From Chryseobacterium gleum (GTDB lineage: Bacteria > Bacteroidota > Bacteroidia > Flavobacteriales_D > Sanyastnellaceae): a DNA stretch of 15,250 bases. The notes under the pieces are model-generated. The model worked only from the letters and a program-made list of their open reading frames with translations, was not told the origin of the DNA and did not search any database. The translations under genes and the position numbers were made by a program. The stretch is from positions 1-15,250 of the forward strand of contig CAMCYM010000014.1 of NCBI GenBank assembly GCA_945883885.1, given 5' to 3'. Positions 1-7,373 of the stretch are shown here, piece after piece (the first letter of the stretch is position 1; the number at the start of each line of letters is the position of its first letter).

Positions 1-28
1 GCACCTCTCCCCGGTTGCATCACCACCC

Positions 29-82
29 CCCTCAAACTCAACCTCAATCTCAATCTCAAACTCAACCTCAATCTCAACCTCA
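29..82 (-). repeat. TGAGNT hexanucleotide tandem repeat starting at a stop codon
   Basis: On the minus strand nine hexamers of the form TGAGNN (TGAGGT, TGAGAT, TGAGGT, TGAGTT and so on, the last one TGAGGG) run without interruption. The first TGA is the stop codon of the secreted protein gene, so the same frame meets TGA at every second codon. The plus strand reads as (CTCAAN)n. A related array follows the crtB stop at 7371-7406. No function is known to me. The remaining bases 1-28 show nothing recognisable. Confidence 0.9.
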
Positions 83-1348
83 CTCATCCTCCCCACACGC
101 ATTTTCAAAGACCGGGAGCCAAATCAGCAAATCCGGAATGCCCCGCGCACCGTCGTTGTTGAAATCGCCGAAGCACGCGCTGCCGTACCCGCCATATCCC
201 GCAGAGCCGTCCGGGATGCACTTCGAAGTAGCTGCGTGCCAAACCGTACCCGCGCCGCAATACACCGCCGGGTTGATGTTGCACCAGCCGTTTGAATTTG
301 CAGCTGGGTTGTAGTTCGACCCGAGCGGATCCATGCAACCGACGACCGTGCTGCACGAACCATCCTCCTCCGTAGCGGCAGGATTGTAGTTCGCTTCCGC
401 GGGGTCCGTGCATCCGTAGATTTCTTGCGCGTTGCACACATTGTCGCTGTCGTCGTCGGCCAAACAGTCCTGATCGCAGTTGCGGTAAGGCAATGGGTAG
501 GTACAGGAGCCCGGGACATTTGCCGCGGCTGCGAAGTTGCACGCTAATGCGTCCATGCATCCGGTGATTTCGCTCGCATCGCAGATGCCATTGCCGTTCG
601 CGTCGCCCGCGGGATTGCCCGCACAATCGATGCAGGTGGAGGCGGGATAGGTGCAGGAACCGTCGTTCGAGATGGCCGCGGCGCTGAAGTTGCATGCGAG
701 CGGATCGCTGCAGCCGGGGGCGAAGGCGAGCTCGGCGGCTTCGTCTGCGATTTGGTCGTCGGCCTGCTGGCCGGCGACAAACACCTGCACGTTCAGGTCG
801 AGCGAAATCACCCCGTTCGAGGTCAACTGCGCCAAGAGCACGCGGTTGTCAGCGCCTGCCACGCCCAGCGCGTTGCCGGGAATCAGGAACCAACTTCCGC
901 CCGCGCCGGAGTTCACGACGAGGTCATTGCCCGCTTCGAATGCCGCCAGTGCAGCACCCATGCCGATGGAATTCACGCCGTTCGCGGCGCCGGCATCGCC
1001 GGGAGCGGCGCCGATGGTCAGCCAGGAATCGAAGGCAAGCGTCGGAGCGAAAGCCAGAAAACTCGTATTGATGCTGGTCGCAAGGGCGGCGCCGAAGGTA
1101 TCCTGATAGAAGTTCGTTACAGTGCTGATTTCAAGCGGATTCGTTCCGCTTCCGTACACGGCGCTGACGTAGTCGGTGGGCGAAGTGAGGTCGGCGTACA
1201 CGCGGTAGGTGACCTGGCCGGAGAGGGCGCCGCTGGTGTGGATTTGGACGATTTCCGTGGAAATGCCAGTGAGCTGGGCAGAGACGGCGGATGTGCACAG
1301 GGCGAACAGCGCACACCACGCATGCCGGGTTAGGAGTCGGACACGCAT
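80..1348 (-). CDS. Secreted Cys-rich repeat protein with dockerin-like C-terminus
   Basis: This is a 422-residue exported protein of unknown function. Residues 1-24 form a signal peptide with likely cleavage after VSA. Residues 25-210 form an N-terminal domain rich in small residues (it contains TYRVYADLTSPTDYVSAVYG). Four short Cys-containing repeats follow, starting near residues 212 (GCSDPLACNF), 263 (GCMDALACNF), 312 (GCTDPAEANYNP) and 337 (GCMDPLGSNYNP), mostly closed by a GSC or similar turn. Between them lie Asp/Asn-rich stretches (GDANGNGICD, DDDSDNVC) that resemble calcium-binding loops. The C-terminus has a single dockerin-like loop, GDFNNDG at about 394-400, followed by a hydrophobic helix and a Cys. 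Such repeat proteins are common on the surface of, or secreted by, marine Bacteroidota. I see no obvious type IX sorting domain. The ATG at 1348 gives a well-placed signal peptide. The terminator at 1471-1499 insulates it from the tRNA upstream. Confidence 0.85.
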   Translation of the reverse strand: MRVRLLTRHAWCALFALCTSAVSAQLTGISTEIVQIHTSGALSGQVTYRVYADLTSPTDYVSAVYGSGTNPLEISTVTNFYQDTFGAALATSINTSFLAFAPTLAFDSWLTIGAAPGDAGAANGVNSIGMGAALAAFEAGNDLVVNSGAGGSWFLIPGNALGVAGADNRVLLAQLTSNGVISLDLNVQVFVAGQQADDQIADEAAELAFAPGCSDPLACNFSAAAISNDGSCTYPASTCIDCAGNPAGDANGNGICDASEITGCMDALACNFAAAANVPGSCTYPLPYRNCDQDCLADDDSDNVCNAQEIYGCTDPAEANYNPAATEEDGSCSTVVGCMDPLGSNYNPAANSNGWCNINPAVYCGAGTVWHAATSKCIPDGSAGYGGYGSACFGDFNNDGARGIPDLLIWLPVFENACGEDE

Positions 1349-1372
1349 GGACGGTTAGGTTTTTTGGTGAGT

Positions 1373-1380
1373 CGAATATA
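1373..1380 (-). promoter_or_regulatory. Possible -7 element of the secreted protein gene
   Basis: The minus strand reads TATATTCG, one mismatch from the Bacteroidota -7 consensus TAnnTTTG, about 25 bases upstream of the ATG at 1348. A clear -33 TTTG at the usual distance is not evident, so this is tentative. The 10-bp direct repeat ATACGAATGA (1378-1387 and 1392-1401) touches it. Confidence 0.35.
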
Positions 1381-1470
1381 CGAATGAAGCCATACGAATG
1401 ACGTTTCCACTACTTTTTTATACAAATTCACCGAAAACGCTTGCCGTGCGAGGGGTGTTTTTTTTTGCCC

Positions 1471-1499
1471 AAAAAAAATCCCCCGGAACAACCGGGGGA
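1471..1499 (-). terminator. Rho-independent terminator after tRNA-His
   Basis: On the minus strand an 8-bp stem (TCCCCCGG / CCGGGGGA) encloses the loop TTGTT and is followed directly by eight T residues (plus-strand A-run at 1471-1478). It lies about 30 bases downstream of the tRNA-His 3' end and upstream of the secreted protein gene, so it should end the tRNA transcript. The plus strand has no T-run after the stem, so it acts in one direction. Confidence 0.85.
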
Positions 1500-1527
1500 C
1501 CTCTGTGCGTGTGCGTTGAACGCTCGG

Positions 1528-1602
1528 GGTGGCCAATGGGGCTCGAACCCACGACCCCTGGAACCACAATCCAGTGCTCTGACCAGCTGAGCTATGGCCA
1601 CC
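1528..1602 (-). tRNA. tRNA-His (anticodon GTG)
   Basis: The minus strand folds as a complete cloverleaf. The acceptor stem is GTGGCCA / TGGCCAC, with an encoded extra G at -1 paired to discriminator C73, the hallmark of histidine tRNA. The D arm contains AGCTCAGCTGGTCAGAGC. The anticodon stem CTGGA / TCCAG holds the loop TTGTGGT, giving GTG. The T arm carries GGTTCGAGCC. The 3' CCA is not encoded; the genome reads CCG after the discriminator. It sits alone with its own promoter-like element and terminator. Confidence 0.95.
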
Positions 1603-1622
1603 ATTTCCGCCGAAGCGGGGCG

Positions 1623-1630
1623 CAAAGATA
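1623..1630 (-). promoter_or_regulatory. Bacteroidota-type -7 element for tRNA-His
   Basis: The minus strand reads TATCTTTG, a perfect match to TAnnTTTG. It is placed so that transcription would start about 10-20 bases before the tRNA 5' end at 1602. The -33 region is weak. The element lies in the leader of the divergent glycosyltransferase gene. Confidence 0.6.
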
Positions 1631-1654
1631 GATGAATTTTCGAACTTCGCGCCG

Positions 1655-2794
1655 ATGTCTGACGAAGCTCCGATTCGGGTCCTGCACCTGGCCAGTTGGT
1701 ACCCCAGTGCGGTACACCGAACCTTGGGGAATTTCGTGCAGCGGCACGTGCAGGCGATCGCGACGGTGGCGCCGTCTGAGGTTTGGTACGCGGCGCCGGT
1801 GATGCGCGGGGATGGACCGAGTCCCGGAGTCGAGGTGGTGCGCCGGGCGGGAGTGCTGGAGCGTACGGTTTATTTCCCGGGCCGGAAACCGGTGGTGCGG
1901 GGGGCGACCCGCGCGCTCTTGGAGCTGGCAGAGGGCGTGACCGAGGCGCCGGACGTGGTGCACTTGCATGTGGGATATCCGGCGGGGGCGGCGGCGCGAG
2001 AGCTTGCGCAGCGCTGGAACGTGCCGCTCGTGCTGACGGAGCATTGGACGGCGTACCAGCGGGGACCTGGGAAGCGGCTGGGATTTTGGCAGCGCCGCGC
2101 CCTGAAGAAGACCGGGGCAGCAGCGGCGCTGATTTGCCCGGTATCGGACGATTTGGGCGCGGCAATGCGCACCTTCGGCATCCGCAACGAGGAGCGGTTC
2201 CGAACGGTTCCGAACGTGGTGGATACGCGCCTCTTCCACCCGCTTCCGGCGACAGATGTGCGTCCGGATCGGTTTACGCTCCTGCATGTGAGCTCTCTGG
2301 TGGATCGCCAAAAAAACATCTCCGGCATCCTCCGTGCCCTGCAACGGTGCCTGCCCGACCTCCCGCAACTCGAAGTGGTCATCCTCGGCGACGGAGACCC
2401 TGCCCCCCACGAGGAACTCGCACTGAAACTGGGCATTGCGGGCCAGGTCACCTTCGAAGGCGAACTCCCCCTGGGCACCGTCGCCCGCCGCATGCGCGAA
2501 GCCGATGGCCTCCTGCTCTTCAGCCACTACGAGAACTTCCCGTGCGTGATCGGCGAAGCGTGGGCGAGCGGCATTCCCGTCATTTCCAGCGACGTGGGCG
2601 GCATCCGGGAACACCTCGGTCCTGCCCAAGGCATCCTCGTTCCCCCGGGCGACGAAGCCGCGCTTGCTGAAGCCATCGCCTACACCGTGTCGACCCGCTG
2701 GAACCGCGACCTGCTTCGAACCACCGCGGAAGAGCTCTTCTCGGTCCCCGTCATCGCACGCGCCTACCTCGACGTCTACCGTTCCGTCCTCTGA
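1655..2794 (+). CDS. Glycosyltransferase family 4 (GT-B fold)
   Basis: A 379-residue retaining glycosyltransferase expected to work at the inner face of the cytoplasmic membrane. It transfers a sugar from a nucleotide-sugar donor to a lipid-linked or other acceptor. The N-terminal Rossmann-like half begins at about residue 8 (VLHLASWYP) and carries LTEHWTAY near 126-133. The C-terminal half starts with LLHVSSLVDRQKN near 208 and has the nucleotide-binding features LGDGD, FSHYENFPCVIGEAW and SDVGGIREH. The EX7E motif is Glu293 and Glu301. Length is normal for GT4. The ATG at 1655 directly precedes the first beta strand. The next gene, after a 104-bp repeat spacer, is a flippase, which suggests polysaccharide or glycolipid assembly. 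Acceptor and sugar cannot be told from sequence, and action on the nearby carotenoid is only a possibility. Confidence 0.88.
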   Translation: MSDEAPIRVLHLASWYPSAVHRTLGNFVQRHVQAIATVAPSEVWYAAPVMRGDGPSPGVEVVRRAGVLERTVYFPGRKPVVRGATRALLELAEGVTEAPDVVHLHVGYPAGAAARELAQRWNVPLVLTEHWTAYQRGPGKRLGFWQRRALKKTGAAAALICPVSDDLGAAMRTFGIRNEERFRTVPNVVDTRLFHPLPATDVRPDRFTLLHVSSLVDRQKNISGILRALQRCLPDLPQLEVVILGDGDPAPHEELALKLGIAGQVTFEGELPLGTVARRMREADGLLLFSHYENFPCVIGEAWASGIPVISSDVGGIREHLGPAQGILVPPGDEAALAEAIAYTVSTRWNRDLLRTTAEELFSVPVIARAYLDVYRSVL

Positions 2795-2887
2795 CCTCCG
2801 CCGCGCAGCGGCGCCTCACACTCAACCTCCACCGCGCAGCGGCGCCTCACACTCAACCTCCGCCGCGCAGCGGCGCCTCACACTCAA
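2795..2887. repeat. Three 31-bp tandem repeats, each with a GC hairpin
   Basis: Three contiguous 31-bp units (2795-2825, 2826-2856, 2857-2887) fill nearly the whole gap between the glycosyltransferase and flippase genes. They differ by one base (G to A in unit 2). Each unit holds the inverted repeat CGCCGC-GCA-GCGGCG followed by CCTCACACTCAA. The single variant base breaks one outer pair of the hairpin in unit 2. On the minus strand the second half reads as two TGAGNN hexamers, linking it to the other simple repeats here. There is no T-run, so it is not a standard terminator. Confidence 0.92.
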
Positions 2888-2898
2888 CCCTCACATAG

Positions 2899-4110
2899 GT
2901 GTTTTCAAAAGCCACCGGCTCCGTTGCCGCCCGCATTGCTGTGTTAGCCTTGACGGCTGCAACACTGTTGATGAATGCGCGCATGCTCGGTGCCGCCGGT
3001 CTCGGTGAGGTGGCGATGTTGCAGTTAGGCTTGCTGCTGTCGGCGTCGCTGGGTGGACTGATTGCGGGAGGCGCAGTCGTGTACCTCGCTCAGCGCGTGG
3101 ATCTGGAGGATTTGGTGATCCCAGGGCATCTGTGGCTGGGGGGCGTGGCGGTGGCGACGGGGCTGCTCTTGCCCACGGTGCCCGGGGTATCGGTGGGTGT
3201 GGCGTGGACGGTCGCCGGCCTGGGCTGGTTGCAGGGGGTGATCAACTTCCACGGGCAGGTGGCCGTGGCGCGCGGTAGCGTGCGCTTTTTCAACGCATTG
3301 CAGCTTTGCCAAACCGGGCTCACGGCCTTCCTCGCCGCTGCCGTGTACGGGGGGGTGGCGTGGCGCACGCCTGCGGCGTTTGCCGCCGCGCTCGGCAGCG
3401 CGCTCGCGCTGACCGCCCTCGCGTCGCTCGGGGCGCTGCCCGCCCGTGGGCGGGGCGCGCGCGGCGGCCTGCGAGCAGCCTCCCGGCTGCTCGCCCGCCA
3501 CGGCCCCCCCGCCTCCCTCGGCGCGGTGCTGCAACTGGCGGCGAACCGCATCTACGTCGCCCTGCTGGGACACGGTACCGCGTCCGGCCTGTTTGCGGTG
3601 GCGTGGGCGGGCACGGAAGCGGTTTGGAGCGTGGCCCGCGGCGTCGCTCCGCTCGTCCACGCCGAGTCCGCACGGGAACAGGATGAGGACATGCGGCGCA
3701 GTCGCACCCGGTTCCATTTGGCCTTTGCCGGGGCGGGGACTGCGGTGCTCGTGGCCAGTGCGGTGGCCGTTCCGGACCGGTGGTACGCCGCGGTGTTCGG
3801 ATTTTCTGGCATTGCCGAAGTGGTGCGTGCCGCCGCCGGAGCGAGCCTTGCAGGCGGCCTGGCGCCGGTCTTCTCCCACCACCTGAGCGGACGCGGACTG
3901 CACCGGTGGAATGCATGGACCTCCGCAACGGGGCTCGCCGTGGGCGTCGGGTGTGCGCTGCTCTGGATTCCCTCGGCGGGAGCGGTCGGGGCAGCTTGGG
4001 CGGCCAGCGCCGGAGCCATCGCCCAAACCTTCGGACTTGCCGTCGCCTTCCGTCGGACCGAAGGCCGCACCGCCTTCCGGTTCCGCACCAGCGATTTCGT
4101 CCGGCGCTGA
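2899..4110 (+). CDS. MOP-superfamily polysaccharide flippase-like membrane protein
   Basis: A 403-residue, very hydrophobic protein with roughly ten to twelve predicted membrane segments and few charged stretches. The first helix (about residues 8-30) is followed by the pattern AAGLGEVAMLQ, which resembles the start of Wzx/RfbX-type O-antigen or teichoic-acid exporters, and a second hydrophobic half begins near residue 200 (GPPASLGAVLQLAANRIYVALLG). Family members flip lipid-linked glycans across the inner membrane. The GTG start at 2899 keeps the whole first helix; the first internal ATG (2971) would cut through it. It pairs with the upstream glycosyltransferase. The stop at 4110 is followed by hairpins and the convergent bshB1 gene. 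Family assignment rests on topology and weak motifs, so the substrate is unknown. Confidence 0.7.
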   Translation: MFSKATGSVAARIAVLALTAATLLMNARMLGAAGLGEVAMLQLGLLLSASLGGLIAGGAVVYLAQRVDLEDLVIPGHLWLGGVAVATGLLLPTVPGVSVGVAWTVAGLGWLQGVINFHGQVAVARGSVRFFNALQLCQTGLTAFLAAAVYGGVAWRTPAAFAAALGSALALTALASLGALPARGRGARGGLRAASRLLARHGPPASLGAVLQLAANRIYVALLGHGTASGLFAVAWAGTEAVWSVARGVAPLVHAESAREQDEDMRRSRTRFHLAFAGAGTAVLVASAVAVPDRWYAAVFGFSGIAEVVRAAAGASLAGGLAPVFSHHLSGRGLHRWNAWTSATGLAVGVGCALLWIPSAGAVGAAWAASAGAIAQTFGLAVAFRRTEGRTAFRFRTSDFVRR

Positions 4111-4120
4111 ACACCCCTGC

Positions 4121-4140
4121 GCTGCGCTAAACTGCGCAGC
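4121..4140. repeat. Intergenic hairpin 1 (7-bp stem)
   Basis: The inverted repeat GCTGCGC / GCGCAGC with loop TAAACT lies 10 bases after the flippase stop, in the gap between the convergent flippase and bshB1 genes. There is no T-run on either strand, so it could be a transcript-end stabiliser rather than an intrinsic terminator. Confidence 0.7.
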
Positions 4141-4146
4141 ACCGAA

Positions 4147-4169
4147 CCGCAGCGCGCCGCAGCGCGGCG
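4147..4169. repeat. Direct repeat and REP-like GC hairpin 2
   Basis: CCGCAGCGCG occurs twice head to tail (4147-4156 and 4157-4166). Overlapping it, CGCCGC-AGC-GCGGCG (4155-4169) forms a perfect 6-bp stem with a 3-base loop. The stem sequence is the same as in the 31-bp repeats at 2795-2887; only the loop differs. It ends two bases before the bshB1 stop codon. Confidence 0.75.
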
Positions 4170-4170
4170 T

Positions 4171-4914
4171 TCAGAACAACGCGTCGAAGCCGGTCACGCC
4201 CAGGGGCCGGCTCGACTCGAATCCCTCGCCGGAGCGGACACCGATGTACCGCCCCATCACCGCATCCTTGCCGCGGAGGTTTTCCAGGAATTCCGGGGAG
4301 CTGATGGGCGTGGCAGGCAACGCGGAGTCGGAGACTTCGGGCGCGTAAAACTGGGAGCTGTACGCCGCGATGGCGGCGTATTTGGTCTGCTCAAATCCGG
4401 TGATATCGAACACGATGGTCGGCACACGGAAGCGGTCCTGCACATAATGTAGTACCAGCCGTGGGCGCCACGGCGCCTGGCCCGGCTGGAAGCGCGGAAG
4501 GCCCGCGAGAAAGCAGGCCCGCTCGACCAGCGCAGCCCCGCGCCCGTGGTCCGGGTGGCGATCTTCCCGGGCGTTTGCCAGAACCACCGCCGGTCGCAAC
4601 CGCCGAATCGCTTCGACCACCCGGCCGAGCGCATCCTCGTCATCGCCGAACAGGCCGTCGGGCAAGCCGCACTGCTCGCGGTGCGCGATTCCGAGCACCC
4701 GGGCGGCCTCGGCGGCCTCCACCGCACGCAGTTCCGCCGAACCCCGGGTGCCGAGTTCTCCCCGGGTCAAATCCACGAGGGCCACCCGCCGCCCAGCCGC
4801 CACCGCGCGCGAAATCGTGCCGCCTGCGGAGAGCTCCACATCGTCCGGATGGGCCCCGAAGGCCACGAGATCGAAGTGCTCCTCGGCCTCGGATTGCGCT
4901 GAAATTCCCTGCAT
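4171..4914 (-). CDS. bshB1: Bacillithiol biosynthesis deacetylase BshB1
   Basis: A 247-residue PIG-L/LmbE-family zinc deacetylase. BshB1 removes the acetyl group from N-acetylglucosaminyl-malate, giving glucosaminyl-malate, the second step of bacillithiol synthesis in the cytoplasm. Visible signatures are GAHPDD (His22 and Asp25, zinc ligand and base region), DLTRGELGTRGS at 48-59, NAREDRHPDHGR (His120, His123) and, towards the C-terminus, ITGFEQTK, AAYSSQFY, TPISSPEFLE and GRYIGVRSGEGF, all typical of BshB1 rather than of generic LmbE proteins. Length is normal. The ATG at 4914 leaves a 13-residue leader before the first beta strand. It is divergent from crtI with 68 bases between the start codons, and convergent with the flippase. 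Confidence 0.92.
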   Translation of the reverse strand: MQGISAQSEAEEHFDLVAFGAHPDDVELSAGGTISRAVAAGRRVALVDLTRGELGTRGSAELRAVEAAEAARVLGIAHREQCGLPDGLFGDDEDALGRVVEAIRRLRPAVVLANAREDRHPDHGRGAALVERACFLAGLPRFQPGQAPWRPRLVLHYVQDRFRVPTIVFDITGFEQTKYAAIAAYSSQFYAPEVSDSALPATPISSPEFLENLRGKDAVMGRYIGVRSGEGFESSRPLGVTGFDALF

Positions 4915-4982
4915 GCGACGAAATTAAGTGTTCTCACTCGGGTCGAAAGAACAACCTTTCTGTGGACCTTGTTGCACAATCC

Positions 4983-6524
4983 ATGGACTCCCATCGCTCT
5001 CCGACCCCTGCGCCCTCCTCCTCCACCCTTGTCATCGGCGCCGGCTTTGCAGGCATTGCAGCAGCGACGGCACTGGCTGCGCGCGGGCACCGTGTGACCG
5101 TTCTTGAGCGGCATGGCATGGCGGGCGGGCGGGCGCGGGTCTTTGAAGCCGAGGGATTTACCTTCGACATGGGGCCCAGCTGGTACTGGATGCCCGACGT
5201 ATTCGAGGCGTACTTCAAGCAGTTCGGCTCGGACGTTCAGCGCGAGTTGAACCTGGTGCGTTTGGATCCGTCCTACCGCGTCTACTTCGCAGACGGTCCG
5301 CTCGACATCCCGGCGGGCCTGGAGCCGCTGGCCGAAGTCTTTGAATCCCTGGAGCCTGGAGCTGGCAACCGGCTGAAAGCCTTCATGGAAGAGGCGCGAA
5401 CGAAGTACGAAATCGGGATGGGCCGGTTTGTCCAAAAGCCCGCGCACAGCGTCCTCGAATTCGCTGACCTCCAAACCCTCAAAGACGCCACCCGCCTCAC
5501 ACTCCTGCGCTCGTTCAGCGCACACGCGCGGTCGTACTTCTCACATCCGAAGATCCTGTCCATCATCGAGTTCCCGGTCCTCTTCCTCGGCGCAGCACCC
5601 GAGCGGACGCCGGCCCTCTACAGCCTGATGAACTACGCGGACACCGTCCTCGGCACGTGGTACCCGATGGGCGGCATGCACCGCATCGTCGAAGCCATGG
5701 TGCGCGTCGCAGAATCCCACGGGGTCACGTTCGAGTACCACGCGGATGTGGCGGAGATCGAGGAGACCGGAGGCCGGGTGTCCGGCGTGCGCCTGCGCAA
5801 CGGCATGTCGCGCGAGGCCTCCACGGTCATCGCCGCCGCGGACTACCACCACGTGGAACAGCACCTGTTGCCGCAGCGCTGGCGGCGCTACGATGCGAAG
5901 TACTGGGAGTCCCGGACGATGTCGCCCTCCTCGCTGCTGTTCTACCTCGGTCTGGATTGTCGCGTGCCCGAGCTGCAGCACCACAACCTGTTCTTCGACA
6001 CGCCCTTCGGTCCGCATGCGGAGACCATTTACACGTCAAAGACCTGGCCGGAGAACCCGCTTTTTTATTGCTCGGCGCCATCGCGGACCGACCCGTCGGT
6101 GGCTCCGGAACACGGGGAAAACCTGTTTCTGCTGGTCCCTTTGGCTCCTGGTTTGGTCGAAGAATCCGACACACGCGAGCGCTACCTCGAGATGATGCTC
6201 GAGCGGATTCAGCAGCACACCGGCCGCGACCTGCGCCCGCACATCGTGTACCAACGCGGCTATGCCCACCGCGATTTTGAGGCCGATTACCGCGCCTTCA
6301 AAGGCAACGCTTACGGGCTTGCGAATACGCTGCGCCAAACCGCCTTCCTCAAGCCGAAGCTGCGCTCGAAGCTCCCCGGGCTCTTCTTCGCGGGCCAACT
6401 CACCACGCCGGGCCCCGGCGTTCCGCCGAGCCTCATCAGCGGCGAAGTCGCTGCTGCCGAAGCCCACGCCTACCTTTCCACTCCCGCGGCCCGCCGTGAA
6501 CCTCACCCCCACCCAGCCGGTTAA
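4983..6524 (+). CDS. crtI: Phytoene desaturase CrtI
   Basis: A 513-residue FAD-dependent carotenoid desaturase that converts phytoene to lycopene through successive dehydrogenations at the membrane. The dinucleotide-binding motif GAGFAG is at residues 19-24, followed by VTVLERHGMAGGRA. DMGPSWYWMPDVFE near 60 and LGTWYPMGGMHRI in the middle are typical of CrtI. The C-terminal FAD-associated motif FAGQLTTPGPGVPPSLISG is at about 468-486. The ATG at 4983 is chosen because it gives a short leader before the FAD motif. The open frame continues upstream to 4461, but that part runs antisense through bshB1 and shows no homology. First gene of the carotenoid operon, six bases before crtB. No clear -33/-7 pair is visible in the 68-bp divergent gap. 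Confidence 0.93.
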   Translation: MDSHRSPTPAPSSSTLVIGAGFAGIAAATALAARGHRVTVLERHGMAGGRARVFEAEGFTFDMGPSWYWMPDVFEAYFKQFGSDVQRELNLVRLDPSYRVYFADGPLDIPAGLEPLAEVFESLEPGAGNRLKAFMEEARTKYEIGMGRFVQKPAHSVLEFADLQTLKDATRLTLLRSFSAHARSYFSHPKILSIIEFPVLFLGAAPERTPALYSLMNYADTVLGTWYPMGGMHRIVEAMVRVAESHGVTFEYHADVAEIEETGGRVSGVRLRNGMSREASTVIAAADYHHVEQHLLPQRWRRYDAKYWESRTMSPSSLLFYLGLDCRVPELQHHNLFFDTPFGPHAETIYTSKTWPENPLFYCSAPSRTDPSVAPEHGENLFLLVPLAPGLVEESDTRERYLEMMLERIQQHTGRDLRPHIVYQRGYAHRDFEADYRAFKGNAYGLANTLRQTAFLKPKLRSKLPGLFFAGQLTTPGPGVPPSLISGEVAAAEAHAYLSTPAARREPHPHPAG

Positions 6525-6530
6525 TCTCCC

Positions 6531-7373
6531 ATGGACGCCATCGCCCTGTACGACAAGGTCTGCGTAGACTGCAGCGCACGCACAACACGCGCTTACAGCA
6601 CCTCGTTCTCCCTCGGAATCCGCTTCCTCGCGCCCCGGCTGCGCAACCCCATCTACGCGATTTACGGTTTCGTGCGGTTTGCAGACGAAATCGTGGACAG
6701 CTTCCACCACACCGACAAGGTGGCGCTGTTCGCTTCGTTCCGCGCCGACACCGAACGCGCCATCCGCGACCGGTTCAGCATGAACCCCATCCTGCACGCC
6801 TTCCAACAGACCTACCACCGCTACGGCATTGACCCAGAGCACGTTGAGCTTTTCCTGCGCAGCATGGAGTGGGACCTCGACCGCGCCGCGTACGACCGCC
6901 AGGGTTTCGACGACTACATCGTAGGATCTGCCGAAGTGGTCGGGCTCATGTGCCTGAAAGTCTTTACGAACGGAGATCAGACGCTCTACGATGCGCTGCT
7001 TCCGCCTGCACGCCGCCTCGGGGCGGCGTTCCAAAAGGTGAACTTCCTCCGCGACCTCGAAGCGGACTTCATCCACATGGGCCGCACGTACTTTCCCGGC
7101 ATCGACTTCAACGCCTTCGACGACGCCACCAAGGCCCGCATCGAGGAGGAAATCGACGCCGACTTCCGCGCTGCCCACGCCGGCATCGTCCAACTGCCGC
7201 GAGAAGCCCGCCTCGGCGTCTACGTCGCGTACGTGTACTACCAGCGCCTCTTCGCAAAAATCCGCTCCCTCCCCAGCCACCGCGTGCTGGAGGAGCGCAT
7301 CCGCATCCCCAACTCCCGCAAAGCCACCCTCTTCGTCGGCTCGTACCTCCGGCACAGCTTGAACATGCTGTGA
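6531..7373 (+). CDS. crtB: Phytoene synthase CrtB
   Basis: A 280-residue squalene/phytoene synthase family enzyme that joins two GGPP molecules head to head to make phytoene. Both magnesium-binding Asp-rich motifs are present: DEIVD at 52-56 and RDLEAD with Asp175 and Asp179. Other family landmarks are STSFSLGIRFL at 23-33, YAIYGFVRFADE, the YIVGSAEVVGLM segment at 129-140 and FQKVNFLRDLE. Length is normal for the compact bacterial form. It starts six bases after crtI. Its TGA stop is the first unit of a TGAGTT hexamer repeat. Confidence 0.94.
   Translation: MDAIALYDKVCVDCSARTTRAYSTSFSLGIRFLAPRLRNPIYAIYGFVRFADEIVDSFHHTDKVALFASFRADTERAIRDRFSMNPILHAFQQTYHRYGIDPEHVELFLRSMEWDLDRAAYDRQGFDDYIVGSAEVVGLMCLKVFTNGDQTLYDALLPPARRLGAAFQKVNFLRDLEADFIHMGRTYFPGIDFNAFDDATKARIEEEIDADFRAAHAGIVQLPREARLGVYVAYVYYQRLFAKIRSLPSHRVLEERIRIPNSRKATLFVGSYLRHSLNML

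Noticed and set aside
1398..1631. Small open frames on both strands across 1398-1631
   Set aside because: They translate the tRNA-His gene and its terminator and have no protein-like features.
2795..2887. Possible CRISPR array
   Set aside because: The 31-bp units are contiguous with no spacers between them.
4919..4926. TAATTTCG on the minus strand as a -7 element for bshB1
   Set aside because: One mismatch from consensus and only five bases from the ATG, so it would need a leaderless transcript; no supporting -33 element was seen.
4969..4979. Palindrome TTGT-TGC-ACAA just before crtI as a possible operator
   Set aside because: Four-base arms are expected by chance in a gap of this size, and no regulator gene is nearby.
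4461..4982. In-frame open extension upstream of crtI that could add 174 residues
   Set aside because: It runs antisense through bshB1, is low-complexity Pro/Arg-rich and precedes a standard CrtI N-terminus at 4983.
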